Positions 1 to 7,853 of a stretch of 20,185 nucleotides of DNA are shown piece after piece. Under the pieces are notes generated by a model, which had not been told where the DNA came from, ran no database searches, and saw only the letters and a list, made by a program, of their open reading frames with translations. Source of the stretch: an uncultured Rickettsiales bacterium (GTDB lineage Bacteria > Pseudomonadota > Alphaproteobacteria > UBA8366); NCBI GenBank assembly GCA_913046825.1, contig CAJWTF010000061.1, positions 1 through 20,185 of the forward strand, in the 5' to 3' direction. The stretch's first letter is position 1, and each line of letters starts with the position of its first letter. The translations under genes were made by a program, and so were the position numbers.

Positions 1-2
1 AA

Positions 3-2627
3 TCGATAAAATTATCCGACTACCGTCCACCCGATTTTTTGGTGGACCGAATCGAGCTGACATTTAATCTCGAGGAAGAGGTGACGCATGTCCGCAGCCG
101 GTTGTCGCTCTGCGCCGCAGAGATGAAGGATGGTCGCATCCCACCACTGATCTTGGACGGCGAAGACCTCGATTTGAAATTGGTTTCGATCGATGGTCAC
201 GCTCTGACTGACGACGCCTATGACGTGACCGCGACGAACTTAACGATCAAAGAGCCGCCGCGTGGGGAATTTTCTCTGGAAATCGAGGTGGGAATCAGGC
301 CGCAAGAAAATACCAAGCTGGAAGGCTTGTATAAATCGAGTGGAAATTACTGCACGCAGTGCGAGGCGGAAGGTTTCCGGCGGATCACATATAATTTCGA
401 CCGGCCGGATGTCATGTCGGTCTATACGGTGAGGATAAGCGCTGATAAGTCCTGTTACCCGGTATTGCTTTCCAATGGCAATCTGGTGGAGCGGGGTGAG
501 ACGCCGGATGGGCGACATTGGGTCGAATGGCATGATCCGTATCCCAAACCTGCATATCTGTTTGCCTTGGTCGCCGGAGATTTAGCCGTCGCCGAGGATC
601 GGTTTACGACTATGTCAGGGCGCGATGTCGCACTACAGATCTTCGTGGAACACGGAAAAGAAAGCCGCTGCGGACATGCCATGGAATCGCTGAAGAAAGC
701 GATGCGCTGGGACGAGGAACGTTTCGGTCTCGAATACGACCTGGATATCTACATGATCGTCGCCGTCAGCGACTTCAACATGGGCGCGATGGAGAACAAG
801 GGCCTCAATGTTTTCAATGATAAATACGTCCTCGCCGATCCGGATACAGCGACAGATTCGGACTACAGCTTTATTGAAGCCATTGTTGCGCACGAGTATT
901 TCCACAATTGGACCGGTAACCGCGTCACCTTGCGCGACTGGTTTCAACTGAGCCTGAAAGAGGGACTGACCGTTTTCCGAGATCAGGAGTTCTCGGCCGA
1001 CGTGAGATCGGGCGCGGTTAAGCGCATCCAAGATGTCAGAACGTTGCGGGCGCGGCAGTTTCCGGAAGATGCGGGACCGCTCGCCCATCCGGTGCGTCCA
1101 TCTTCCTATATAGAGATCAACAATTTTTATACCGCGACGGTTTACGAAAAAGGCGCGGAACTGGTTCGCATGATCCAGACCATCGTCGGGCGTGACGGTT
1201 TTACACGGGGGGTGCAGCGCTATCTTTCGGATAACGACGGTTGCGCGGCGACGGTCGAGGATTTTATCGTTGCGATTGAGGGCACGACCGGTGCCGACCT
1301 TTCCCAGTTTACGGATTGGTATGGTCAAGCCGGGACGCCCAAGCTGGAAATCGAAAAAGAATATGATCCAGCGAGTCGCCAGTGCTTACTTACCTTTCGG
1401 CAATCGACGGCCGAGACGCCGGGACAGCTTGACAAGAAGCCACTCCATATCCCGGTTCGTCTCAGCTTGTTGGATCGCTCGGGTGCGGCCGTGCCTTTGC
1501 GTAGAGATGGCGACGCGGAAGCGCCAACGAGCCGGACGATCGAGCTGCACAAAGAGATGGAGAAGATTGTCTTCTCCGACGTGGAAAGTGACCCGATTAT
1601 CTCTGCACTGCAGGATTTTTCGGCGCCGATCGTCCTCTCCACAGCCACGAGCGGTTCCGATCGCGCTTTCTTGTTGGCCCATGATCCCGACCTTTTCAAC
1701 CGTTGGGAAGCCGGGCAGCAATACGCGACGGATTATTTAATCCGTAGGATCGACTCACTGCGGCAGGGAGAGAGTGTCCGGGCGCCGGATGAGTTCATCG
1801 ATGCGCTGGGCGCATTGCTGCGTGACGGCTCGCTAGAGACAGCATTCGTCGCGGAGGCGGTGTTGCTGCCCAGCGAAGAATATCTCGGCAATCAAATGAC
1901 CCGCGTCGATGTTGACGCCATACACAACGCTCGCGAAGGGCTGCGCCGGGAGATTGCGTCGCAATTGAAGGGTCTTTGGCTGCAGGTTTATTGCGAGCAC
2001 CAATCGAATCGACCCTATGATCCGAATCCTGATGATGCAGCCAGTCGGAAACTGAAGAACTGCGCTCTATCCTATTTGATGTCCTTGCCGGAGCCGGACA
2101 TGAGGTCCCTCGGAGCTGCTCAATTCGAAGCCGCCGATAATATGACGGATTCGATTGCCGCTCTTGCTTGTCTGAATGATATCAAAGGCCCCGAGCGCGA
2201 GAAGGCGTTCGACGATTTTTATCTCCGTTGGAAGGACGATCACCTTGTCCTTGACAAATGGTTCGCGCTCCGCGCGTCATCGTCTTTGTCGGAAACGCTG
2301 TCGGATGTGCGGGAGTTGATGGGCCATCCGGCATTCTCGATCCGCAATCCGAACAAAGTGCGCGCCCTCATCGGTGCATTTTGCGCGGGCAATCAACTGC
2401 GGTTTCATGCGGCCGATGGTGGCGGTTATGAGTTCCTCGCCGATCAGGTCATGGTGTTGGATGAATTGAACCCGCAGGTTGCCGCGAGATTGTTGGCGCC
2501 ACTTGGCCAATGGCGCCGATTCGACTCAGATCGTCAAGAATTGATCCAAGGCCAATTGGATCGTGTTTTAGCGAAACCGGGGCTTTCTCGAGATGTTTAC
2601 GAAATCGCGTCAAAATCTCTGGAGTAG
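3..2627 (+). CDS. pepN: Aminopeptidase N (M1 family), 5' end outside window
   Basis: Zinc metallo-aminopeptidase that removes N-terminal residues from peptides in the cytoplasm. The frame is open to the left edge: the codons before base 39 read KLSDYRPPDFL, matching the N-terminus of PepN proteins, so the TTG at 39 is not the start and the gene is cut by the window. Counting from base 39, the GAMEN exopeptidase motif is at about residues 249-253, the zinc site HEYFH at 285-289, and the third ligand E at 308 within LKEGLTVF. The C-terminal alpha-helical domain is complete up to the TAG. About 870 residues are present, close to the full length of the E. coli enzyme (about 870). No lesion is visible. 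It stands alone, followed by a likely terminator. Family assignment is very secure. Confidence 0.97.
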   Translation, partial: SIKLSDYRPPDFLVDRIELTFNLEEEVTHVRSRLSLCAAEMKDGRIPPLILDGEDLDLKLVSIDGHALTDDAYDVTATNLTIKEPPRGEFSLEIEVGIRPQENTKLEGLYKSSGNYCTQCEAEGFRRITYNFDRPDVMSVYTVRISADKSCYPVLLSNGNLVERGETPDGRHWVEWHDPYPKPAYLFALVAGDLAVAEDRFTTMSGRDVALQIFVEHGKESRCGHAMESLKKAMRWDEERFGLEYDLDIYMIVAVSDFNMGAMENKGLNVFNDKYVLADPDTATDSDYSFIEAIVAHEYFHNWTGNRVTLRDWFQLSLKEGLTVFRDQEFSADVRSGAVKRIQDVRTLRARQFPEDAGPLAHPVRPSSYIEINNFYTATVYEKGAELVRMIQTIVGRDGFTRGVQRYLSDNDGCAATVEDFIVAIEGTTGADLSQFTDWYGQAGTPKLEIEKEYDPASRQCLLTFRQSTAETPGQLDKKPLHIPVRLSLLDRSGAAVPLRRDGDAEAPTSRTIELHKEMEKIVFSDVESDPIISALQDFSAPIVLSTATSGSDRAFLLAHDPDLFNRWEAGQQYATDYLIRRIDSLRQGESVRAPDEFIDALGALLRDGSLETAFVAEAVLLPSEEYLGNQMTRVDVDAIHNAREGLRREIASQLKGLWLQVYCEHQSNRPYDPNPDDAASRKLKNCALSYLMSLPEPDMRSLGAAQFEAADNMTDSIAALACLNDIKGPEREKAFDDFYLRWKDDHLVLDKWFALRASSSLSETLSDVRELMGHPAFSIRNPNKVRALIGAFCAGNQLRFHAADGGGYEFLADQVMVLDELNPQVAARLLAPLGQWRRFDSDRQELIQGQLDRVLAKPGLSRDVYEIASKSLE

Positions 2628-2635
2628 AAACTAAG

Positions 2636-2679
2636 GTGCGTTTGGTTGCACTCGACTTGCAGCGAGCGCACATTTTTTT
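2636..2679 (+). terminator. Likely rho-independent terminator after pepN
   Basis: GTGCGTTTG (2636-2644) can pair with CGAGCGCAC (2663-2671), giving a 9-bp stem with two G-T pairs and an 18-nt loop. It is followed by A and seven T (2673-2679). It begins 8 bases after the pepN stop codon. The large loop and wobble pairs lower confidence. Confidence 0.5.
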
Positions 2680-2746
2680 CAATGTGGCATGCCCTTCGGT
2701 AATGGGTACGGCTTGGACGTTAAGGAATTCGAAATAAGAACTGTCG

Positions 2747-3664
2747 ATGTCGAAATTTATGCTGATTACGCGCGGACTTTGACGGCGTTGTGTCTGGTGC
2801 ATTGCTGTATGAGCGAGAGATGGTCTAAGACGTCGTTTTCGCTCAGCCAACGAGATGCAGGCCGGACGCGTTCCTGTTTCAGATAATGATATCATGGCGA
2901 GCCTTCCCCATAACGAAGATGTCGTTTTGTGTTTTGACCACCATCTCAGCGAGGCGGAGCGGGTCGGAGAACGTGATAACCTCGTGATCGATCCGGAGCC
3001 CCCGTCTGCGGCACGGGTGATTTATAATCATTTCGGCGGACGCAGAGGGTTCTCTATGTTACCGACCGATCTGGTGAAGGCGGTATATCAAGCGGATTTG
3101 GCGGATTACTAAGAAGAAGATATTCTGGAGCCGACTGATTGGACGTTGATCAATTGCGTCACCGATCCACGAACTGCTCTATCCCGCTTCGTTCATTTTG
3201 AAATCAGCAACGATCAATTGATGATAGATCTGATGCATTATTTCCGTCGGCACGAACCGGCGGAAATTCTCGATATTTCGGATATTGAGGAACGCGTGAA
3301 TTTGTTCTTGGAGCATGGCGAATATGCGGAATTGCAAATCCGTAAGAACGCCAAAGTCCGAGGCAAGACCGTGGTTGTGGATCTGCGTCAAGAAGATACG
3401 ATTTATGCCTGCAACTGCTTTATGATTTACGCGCTCTACAATGGATGTAATTAGTCGTTTTTTTTAAATCCGATGGAAAATTCGGATGTCGTCGAGATCG
3501 CAATGGATAAGTGGAATCTGGATCGTAGTTCAAATACCAATGTGGGCATCTTGATGCTCGAATACGGTGGCAGCGGTTACGAAGCCGTTGGTACCTGCCG
3601 GGTGCCAAAAGGCGATGTGGATGAAGTCTTGGCCGCGCTGCTTGAAAAAAATGCGGGTAGCTAG
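2747..3664 (+). pseudogene. Broken DHH/DHHA1-family phosphoesterase (exopolyphosphatase-like)
   Basis: Remnant of a roughly 305-residue DHH-superfamily phosphoesterase of the exopolyphosphatase-like type. Reading from ATG 2747 gives MSKFMLITR. A frameshift near 2774 then leads into DFDGVVSGALLYEREMV, the DFDG motif. A TAA follows at 2826-2828, and a second frameshift at about 2850-2854 restores the first frame (MQAGRVPVSDNDI). From there one frame runs to 3664 through FDHHLSE (the DHH motif), SAARVIYNHFGG, a TAA at 3110-3112, DPRTALSRF, a TAG at 3452-3454, and the DHHA1 end SSNTNVGILMLEYGG. The two frameshifts fit losses of 2 and 1 bases, so the net frame is kept. The GGGGH motif of DHHA1 is degraded to GGSGY. 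Length and order match the family end to end, so this is a decayed gene, not a set of small genes. It ends 10 bases from the convergent SDR gene. Confidence 0.88.
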
Positions 3665-3674
3665 ACAACAATCC

Positions 3675-4445
3675 TTAAAATGATGTCGAGACGCCGCCGT
3701 CGACGGTTAGAATGTGCCCGTTGACGTAAGAGGCGGCCGGCGACGCAAGAAAGACCGCGGCACCGGCGATTTCCGACGGATCGCCCCAACGTTTTAAGGG
3801 CACGCGCAAATCAACCCAATGATTGACGTCAGGGTCGACGGCCATTTCCGCGTTTGCTTCCGTTCGGAAGAAACCCGGTGCGATCCCGTTGCATCTTACC
3901 CCTTGCGGGCCAAGTTCGGTTGCCAAGGCCCGGGTCAATCCTTCCAGTCCGGCTTTTGTCGCGACATAAGCGGAATCATCAACTTTGCCGAGCGGTCCGG
4001 CGATTGACGTCACATTGATGATGCAGCCGCCGCCTCGCTCGATCATTCTGGGGGCGAGCAACCGTGCGAGGTTATGTGCGCCAACCAAGCCGCCGTCGAG
4101 CATGTCGCGGAAATCTTGCGGCATCAATTCGGCTATCGGACGACGTGTGCGCGGACCGATATTGTTGACGAGTATATCGACTACGGGTGCTTGTTCCGCG
4201 ACCCATTGTGTAACCGCGGCGGTATCGGACGCGTCCAAGACGATGGCTTCCGCTTGCAGATAGGATTCTGAGAGCATCTGGACATTGTTTTCCAGGACCT
4301 TGCGGTCGCGACCGTTCAGGATCGTATGCGCACCCGCTTCCGCCATGGATTTAGCGAACTCCCAGCCGAGACCGCGGGATGATCCTGTGATGAGAGCCGT
4401 TTTACCGGATAGGCTAAACCGCTGCGTATGTTTCGAATGTTCCAT
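3675..4445 (-). CDS. SDR-family NAD(P)-dependent oxidoreductase
   Basis: Classical short-chain dehydrogenase/reductase of 256 residues that interconverts an alcohol and a ketone with NAD(P). From the start MEHSKHTQRFSLSGK it shows the cofactor motif TGSSRGLG, NNIGPR in place of the usual NNAG, the catalytic Ser in NVTSIAG, the Tyr and Lys of YVATK, and the C-terminal GGVSTSF. The FSLSGKTALITGSSRGLG opening resembles gluconate 5-dehydrogenase-like SDRs, but the substrate cannot be fixed from sequence. The frame extends upstream to 4550. I chose 4445 because the upstream residues do not resemble SDRs and the length then fits the family; MLTPCI (seven codons earlier) is an alternative, and neither has a clear ribosome binding site. 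It is divergent from the flavoprotein gene, with about 100 bases shared as promoter space. Confidence 0.88.
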   Translation of the reverse strand: MEHSKHTQRFSLSGKTALITGSSRGLGWEFAKSMAEAGAHTILNGRDRKVLENNVQMLSESYLQAEAIVLDASDTAAVTQWVAEQAPVVDILVNNIGPRTRRPIAELMPQDFRDMLDGGLVGAHNLARLLAPRMIERGGGCIINVTSIAGPLGKVDDSAYVATKAGLEGLTRALATELGPQGVRCNGIAPGFFRTEANAEMAVDPDVNHWVDLRVPLKRWGDPSEIAGAAVFLASPAASYVNGHILTVDGGVSTSF

Positions 4446-4549
4446 TATGCATGGTGTTAGCATGTGTTTGCGGAGCTCGGAAAGACTGACGAATTTGTGT
4501 GTTGCTGATATGTCGCATAAACACGAACTAGAGGGATATATGTGACCCA

Positions 4550-5995
4550 ATGGCGTTTGGAGAGATGATGACGACAGAAACGGTTGAGACCGATATATGC
4601 GTGATCGGCGCGGGATCGGGCGGATTAAGCGTCGCTGCCGGTGCCTCGCAAATGGGTGCCCGCGTTGTCTTGATAGAGCGTGGGAAAATGGGTGGAGACT
4701 GTCTGAATTACGGTTGCGTGCCGTCGAAAGCGTTGATCGCGGCGGGCCATAGGGCCGAGGAACTCCGGAAGGCCGAAGTGTTCGGGATCAAACCCTCTGT
4801 ACCCGAGGTGGATTTTTCGAAGGTCCACGAACACGTCCACACCGTCATTGGCGCGATTGAGCCAAACGATTCCGTGGAACGGTTCGAAGGATTGGGTGTC
4901 CATGTAATACAAGCTACCGGTCGTTTTACCGGGCCGCGCGAAGTGATGGCTGGAGGTGTCACGGTTCGTGCCAAATTTTTTGTGGTTTCCACCGGTTCTT
5001 CCGCCGGCGTTCCGCCGATCCCGGGCTTGAGCGACGTTCCGTATCTCACGAACGAGACGGTTTTTGATCTTACAGAATGCCCGGAGCATCTCATTGTGAT
5101 TGGTGGTGGTCCAATCGGGTGCGAATTGGCGCAAGCGCATCGGCGCTTGGGCGCGAGGGTCACCGTATTGGAAATGTTCAGTATTCTTGAGAAGGACGAT
5201 CCGGAAGCCGCCGAGGTTGTGCGGCGACAACTTCAGCGCGAGGATGTTAAATTGCGCGAAGGCGTGCATATTGTCGGCGTGTCGGAAGAAGCAGGGGGTG
5301 TTGTCGTCGACATCAACGCTGATGGCGTGTCCGAACGTATTAACGGAAGTCATGTGTTGGTGGCAGCTGGGCGCAGTCCGAATTTAGACGGGCTCAACCT
5401 TGAAGCCGCGGGCATTAAATATTCCCCCAAGGGTATCGACGTAGACGCGCGACTGCGGTCTTCCAACAAACGCGTCTTCGCCATCGGTGATGTCGCGGGG
5501 GCACTCCAATTCACCCATGTTGCCGGGTATCACGCGGGAATTGTGATCCGCAACGCATTGTTCAAACTACCGGCAAAGGTGAACTATAAGGCCGTGCCCT
5601 GGGTGACCTATACTGACCCCGAACTTGCGAACGTAGGTTTGACCGAAGATCAGGCAAAGGAACGCCTTGGCGACAATATCCGGATCTTGCGTTGGCCGTT
5701 CGGCGAGAACGACCGGGCGCAGGCGGAGCGTAAAACCGATGGGTTTATAAAGGTGATTGCCGACCGTAAGGGCCGTATACACGGCGCCTGTATCGTAAGG
5801 TCGCATGCCGGTGAACTCATACTTCCTTGGGTTTTGGCCGTCGGTCAGGGATTGAAAATTGGTGCAATGGCGAGTGCGATTGTGCCCTATCCGACCCAAA
5901 GCGAAGTCACGAAGCGAGTTGCTGGGAGTTTTTATACCGCTTCTCTTTTCGGGGATCGCACCAAGAAGCTGGTCCGGTTTCTTCTGCGGTTGTAA
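4550..5995 (+). CDS. FAD-dependent pyridine nucleotide-disulfide oxidoreductase (MerA/Lpd-like)
   Basis: Flavoprotein of the class I disulfide reductase family (dihydrolipoamide dehydrogenase, mercuric reductase and relatives). It has the N-terminal FAD-binding GAGSGG (about residues 20-25), the redox-active pair C51 and C56 in GGDCLNYGCVPSK, a second Rossmann motif IVIGGGPIGCELA (about 183-195), the FAD-binding AIGDVAG (about 309-315) and the C-terminal dimerisation domain. The usual interface HPT(x)SE motif reads YPTQSE here, with Tyr in place of the catalytic His while the Glu is kept. The end, SLFGDRTKKLVRFLLRL, is an extra basic/hydrophobic tail. Electron acceptor unknown; a lipoamide dehydrogenase role is unlikely because no 2-oxoacid dehydrogenase genes are nearby. 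The start could also be ATG 4565 or 4568, just after GGAGAG (4559-4564). Confidence 0.88.
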   Translation: MAFGEMMTTETVETDICVIGAGSGGLSVAAGASQMGARVVLIERGKMGGDCLNYGCVPSKALIAAGHRAEELRKAEVFGIKPSVPEVDFSKVHEHVHTVIGAIEPNDSVERFEGLGVHVIQATGRFTGPREVMAGGVTVRAKFFVVSTGSSAGVPPIPGLSDVPYLTNETVFDLTECPEHLIVIGGGPIGCELAQAHRRLGARVTVLEMFSILEKDDPEAAEVVRRQLQREDVKLREGVHIVGVSEEAGGVVVDINADGVSERINGSHVLVAAGRSPNLDGLNLEAAGIKYSPKGIDVDARLRSSNKRVFAIGDVAGALQFTHVAGYHAGIVIRNALFKLPAKVNYKAVPWVTYTDPELANVGLTEDQAKERLGDNIRILRWPFGENDRAQAERKTDGFIKVIADRKGRIHGACIVRSHAGELILPWVLAVGQGLKIGAMASAIVPYPTQSEVTKRVAGSFYTASLFGDRTKKLVRFLLRL

Positions 5996-6072
5996 GTCTT
6001 GCCGTTACATCGACACAAAATACGCCTGTCACCATAGTTTGGCGCAGTTAACGCAAACAAGGGCGCTTCGGA

Positions 6073-6821
6073 ATGGCCAGAAGGCCAAGCAAACGTGTAC
6101 CCAGATACCGTGAAATCGCACAAACTCTGCGGTTGGAACTAGCGGGTGAGGTTTATTCTCTCCGTGGTTTATTTCCGAAGGAGTTGGATTTGTGCGAGCG
6201 GTTTAGCGTTAGCCGGTTCACGATTCGCAATGCATTGGCGGAGTTGGACGCGGCGGGATCGGTTGAGCGACGAAAGGCGATTGGGACGATTGTTAAGGCG
6301 TTGGAGCCGGCTACGGCCTATGTCCAAACCTTTCATACCGTTGAAGGATTGCTGCAATACGCTGCCGGCACTGCGTTAGATATCTTGGAGATGATCAAGC
6401 TTCAGGCGGGTGCTGAATGGCGGGTTGGTTCGATTTGGAGGAAGGGGCCAGGATAGTGCGCCTGGGTGGCTTGCGAAGTGAGACGGAGACCGGGCGCAAA
6501 CTTTGCTGGACTGAGATATACATCCGGCCTGAATTCTCCGGATTTCTATAGTAGATCGGCCTAGATGATAGGCTGGTCCATAAGGTTCTGGAGGAAGTCT
6601 TCGATGAGAAGGTCCAAAAAGTAAAACTGGAGCTGTCCGCTTGCATGTTGAGCGAAAAGCGAGCCGAACAGCTGGAGATCGAGGACGGTACCGCTGTTTT
6701 GCGCGTGGTTTGGCAATATTCGCCTACCGACGGTCGCGTTCTCTAAATTTCCGTCAGTGATCATCCCGAGGATCGGCACACTTACCGCTTGGAGTTTTCC
6801 TACGAGACGCTAGGTAGCTAA
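6073..6821 (+). pseudogene. Broken GntR-family (HutC/UTRA) transcriptional regulator
   Basis: Remnant of a GntR regulator with an N-terminal winged helix (ELDLCERFSVSRFTIRNAL, then ERRKAIGTIV) and a C-terminal UTRA ligand-binding domain. The first frame runs from ATG 6073 to a TAG near 6454. A one-base deletion near 6417 (LQAGAE, then AGWFDLEEGARIV in the next frame) explains the switch. The second frame continues the UTRA domain (LCWTEIYIRPEFSGF) to a double stop TAG TAG at 6549-6554, then HKVLEEVFDEKVQKV and LRVVWQYSPTDGRVL, a TAA at 6744-6746 where relatives often have Glu, and ISVSDHPEDRHTYRLEF to the final TAA at 6819-6821. Repaired length is about 248 residues, normal for the family. 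It sits 24 bases upstream of the CitE-like gene, so it was probably the local regulator of the catabolic cluster. The DNA-binding half alone could still be made. Confidence 0.9.
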
Positions 6822-6845
6822 TCGGTCCAACATTGGGAGGTCCGT

Positions 6846-7724
6846 ATGGAAGCCAATCGCACATATCTGTTCTGTCCCGGTAATCATCCACGCAAAGTCG
6901 AAAAAGTTTTCGTATCCGGCACCGATGTCGTCATTCTCGACCTTGAGGACGCTGTCGCCATCTCTGAAAAACCGGCGACACGCGTGGTTGCGGTGGAAGC
7001 CCTGAAACATCCGCGCCGTTGTCGCGGCTATGTGCGGGTGAACGCCTATGACACGGAATTCTGCTACGGCGATATTAGTGAGATTGTCGGGCCTTGGCTC
7101 GACGGAATCGTTTTGCCTAAGCTGGAAAGCGTCGACGATCTGAGCTCGGTCGATTGGTTGGTCGGCAATCTCGAGCGTGAGCGTGGAATGGCAGTCGGCT
7201 CGATCGATATCATGCCGATTATTGAAACTGCGAAAGGTCAAGACGCGGCGCGCGACATCGCCCGCGCCGGGACGCGGATCAAGCGTCTGTCCTTCGGTGC
7301 TGGTGATTATACCAAGGATCTTGGCATGGAGTGGTCCTTAGCGGAGACCGAACTTGCCAGTATGCGGGCCGAAATGGTCGTCGCGTCCCGTGTCGGTGAA
7401 TTAGAGCCGCCCATCGATACGGTCTTCATCCACATTCGTGAGCACGATAGTTTCTTGGACTCTTGCAATCTGGTGCGCGATCTTGGATTTCAGGGAAAAC
7501 TCTGCATCCATCCAGATCAGGTGCCGGTTGCCAATAGCGCGTTCACACCGACGGCAGAACAACTTGCTTTCGCACACAAGGTCATTGATGCATTTGCCGA
7601 AGCCGAGGCCGCAGGGTCAGCCTCGATTCAAATCGACGGTTACTTCGTCGACTATCCCATCGTCGATAAGGCACAACGGATCGTCGACGTGGCGGAGGCA
7701 ATCGCGCGTGCCGAGGCTGTGTGA
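6846..7724 (+). CDS. CitE-like HpcH/HpaI family CoA-ester lyase
   Basis: TIM-barrel lyase of the HpcH/HpaI aldolase/citrate lyase beta-subunit family, 292 residues. Members cleave (or hydrolyse) malyl-CoA, methylmalyl-CoA or citramalyl-CoA type thioesters in the cytoplasm using Mg2+. Visible are RTYLFCPGNHPRK (N-terminal), LDLEDAV (residues 31-37), the substrate arginine in YVRVNA (R64), the metal ligand E127 in PIIETAKG, the metal ligand D154 in FGAGDYTKDLG, and GKLCIHPDQ (218-226), which belongs to the CoA-binding region of the family. The ATG at 6846 is preceded by GGGAGG at 6835-6840. It lies between the broken GntR gene and the MmgE/PrpD gene. With the paired CoA-transferases downstream, a citramalyl-CoA- or malyl-CoA-type cleavage is a reasonable inference; the exact substrate is not shown by the sequence. 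Confidence 0.9.
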   Translation: MEANRTYLFCPGNHPRKVEKVFVSGTDVVILDLEDAVAISEKPATRVVAVEALKHPRRCRGYVRVNAYDTEFCYGDISEIVGPWLDGIVLPKLESVDDLSSVDWLVGNLERERGMAVGSIDIMPIIETAKGQDAARDIARAGTRIKRLSFGAGDYTKDLGMEWSLAETELASMRAEMVVASRVGELEPPIDTVFIHIREHDSFLDSCNLVRDLGFQGKLCIHPDQVPVANSAFTPTAEQLAFAHKVIDAFAEAEAAGSASIQIDGYFVDYPIVDKAQRIVDVAEAIARAEAV

Positions 7725-7762
7725 CCGAATTATGGAATGCAATTAGTATGAGTAATCCTCTA

Positions 7763-7792
7763 CCGTCATTACTGCGAAGGCGGGAATGACGG
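7763..7792. repeat. Palindromic dispersed repeat of the GTCATTCCCGCGAA class
   Basis: CCGTCATT (7763-7770) and AATGACGG (7785-7792) are perfect inverted arms around ACTGCGAAGGCGGG. The right half matches the widespread palindrome GTCATTCCCGCGAAGGCGGGAATGAC. The left inner arm is mutated (ACTGC instead of CCCGC), so the stem has one mismatch and one G-T pair. It sits in the 129-base gap between the CitE-like and MmgE/PrpD genes and may form an mRNA hairpin. No second copy is visible in the window. Confidence 0.65.
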
Positions 7793-7853
7793 AGAAGAGA
7801 GTTGTCGTCAATGATAGTCGTGTTCTGAAAAATTCTGGTAGTGGGAGAAAACC

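Noticed and set aside
3146..3664. Two independent small proteins (3146-3451 and 3473-3661)
   Set aside because: Both are in the same frame and align continuously to one DHH/DHHA1 protein interrupted by a TAG.
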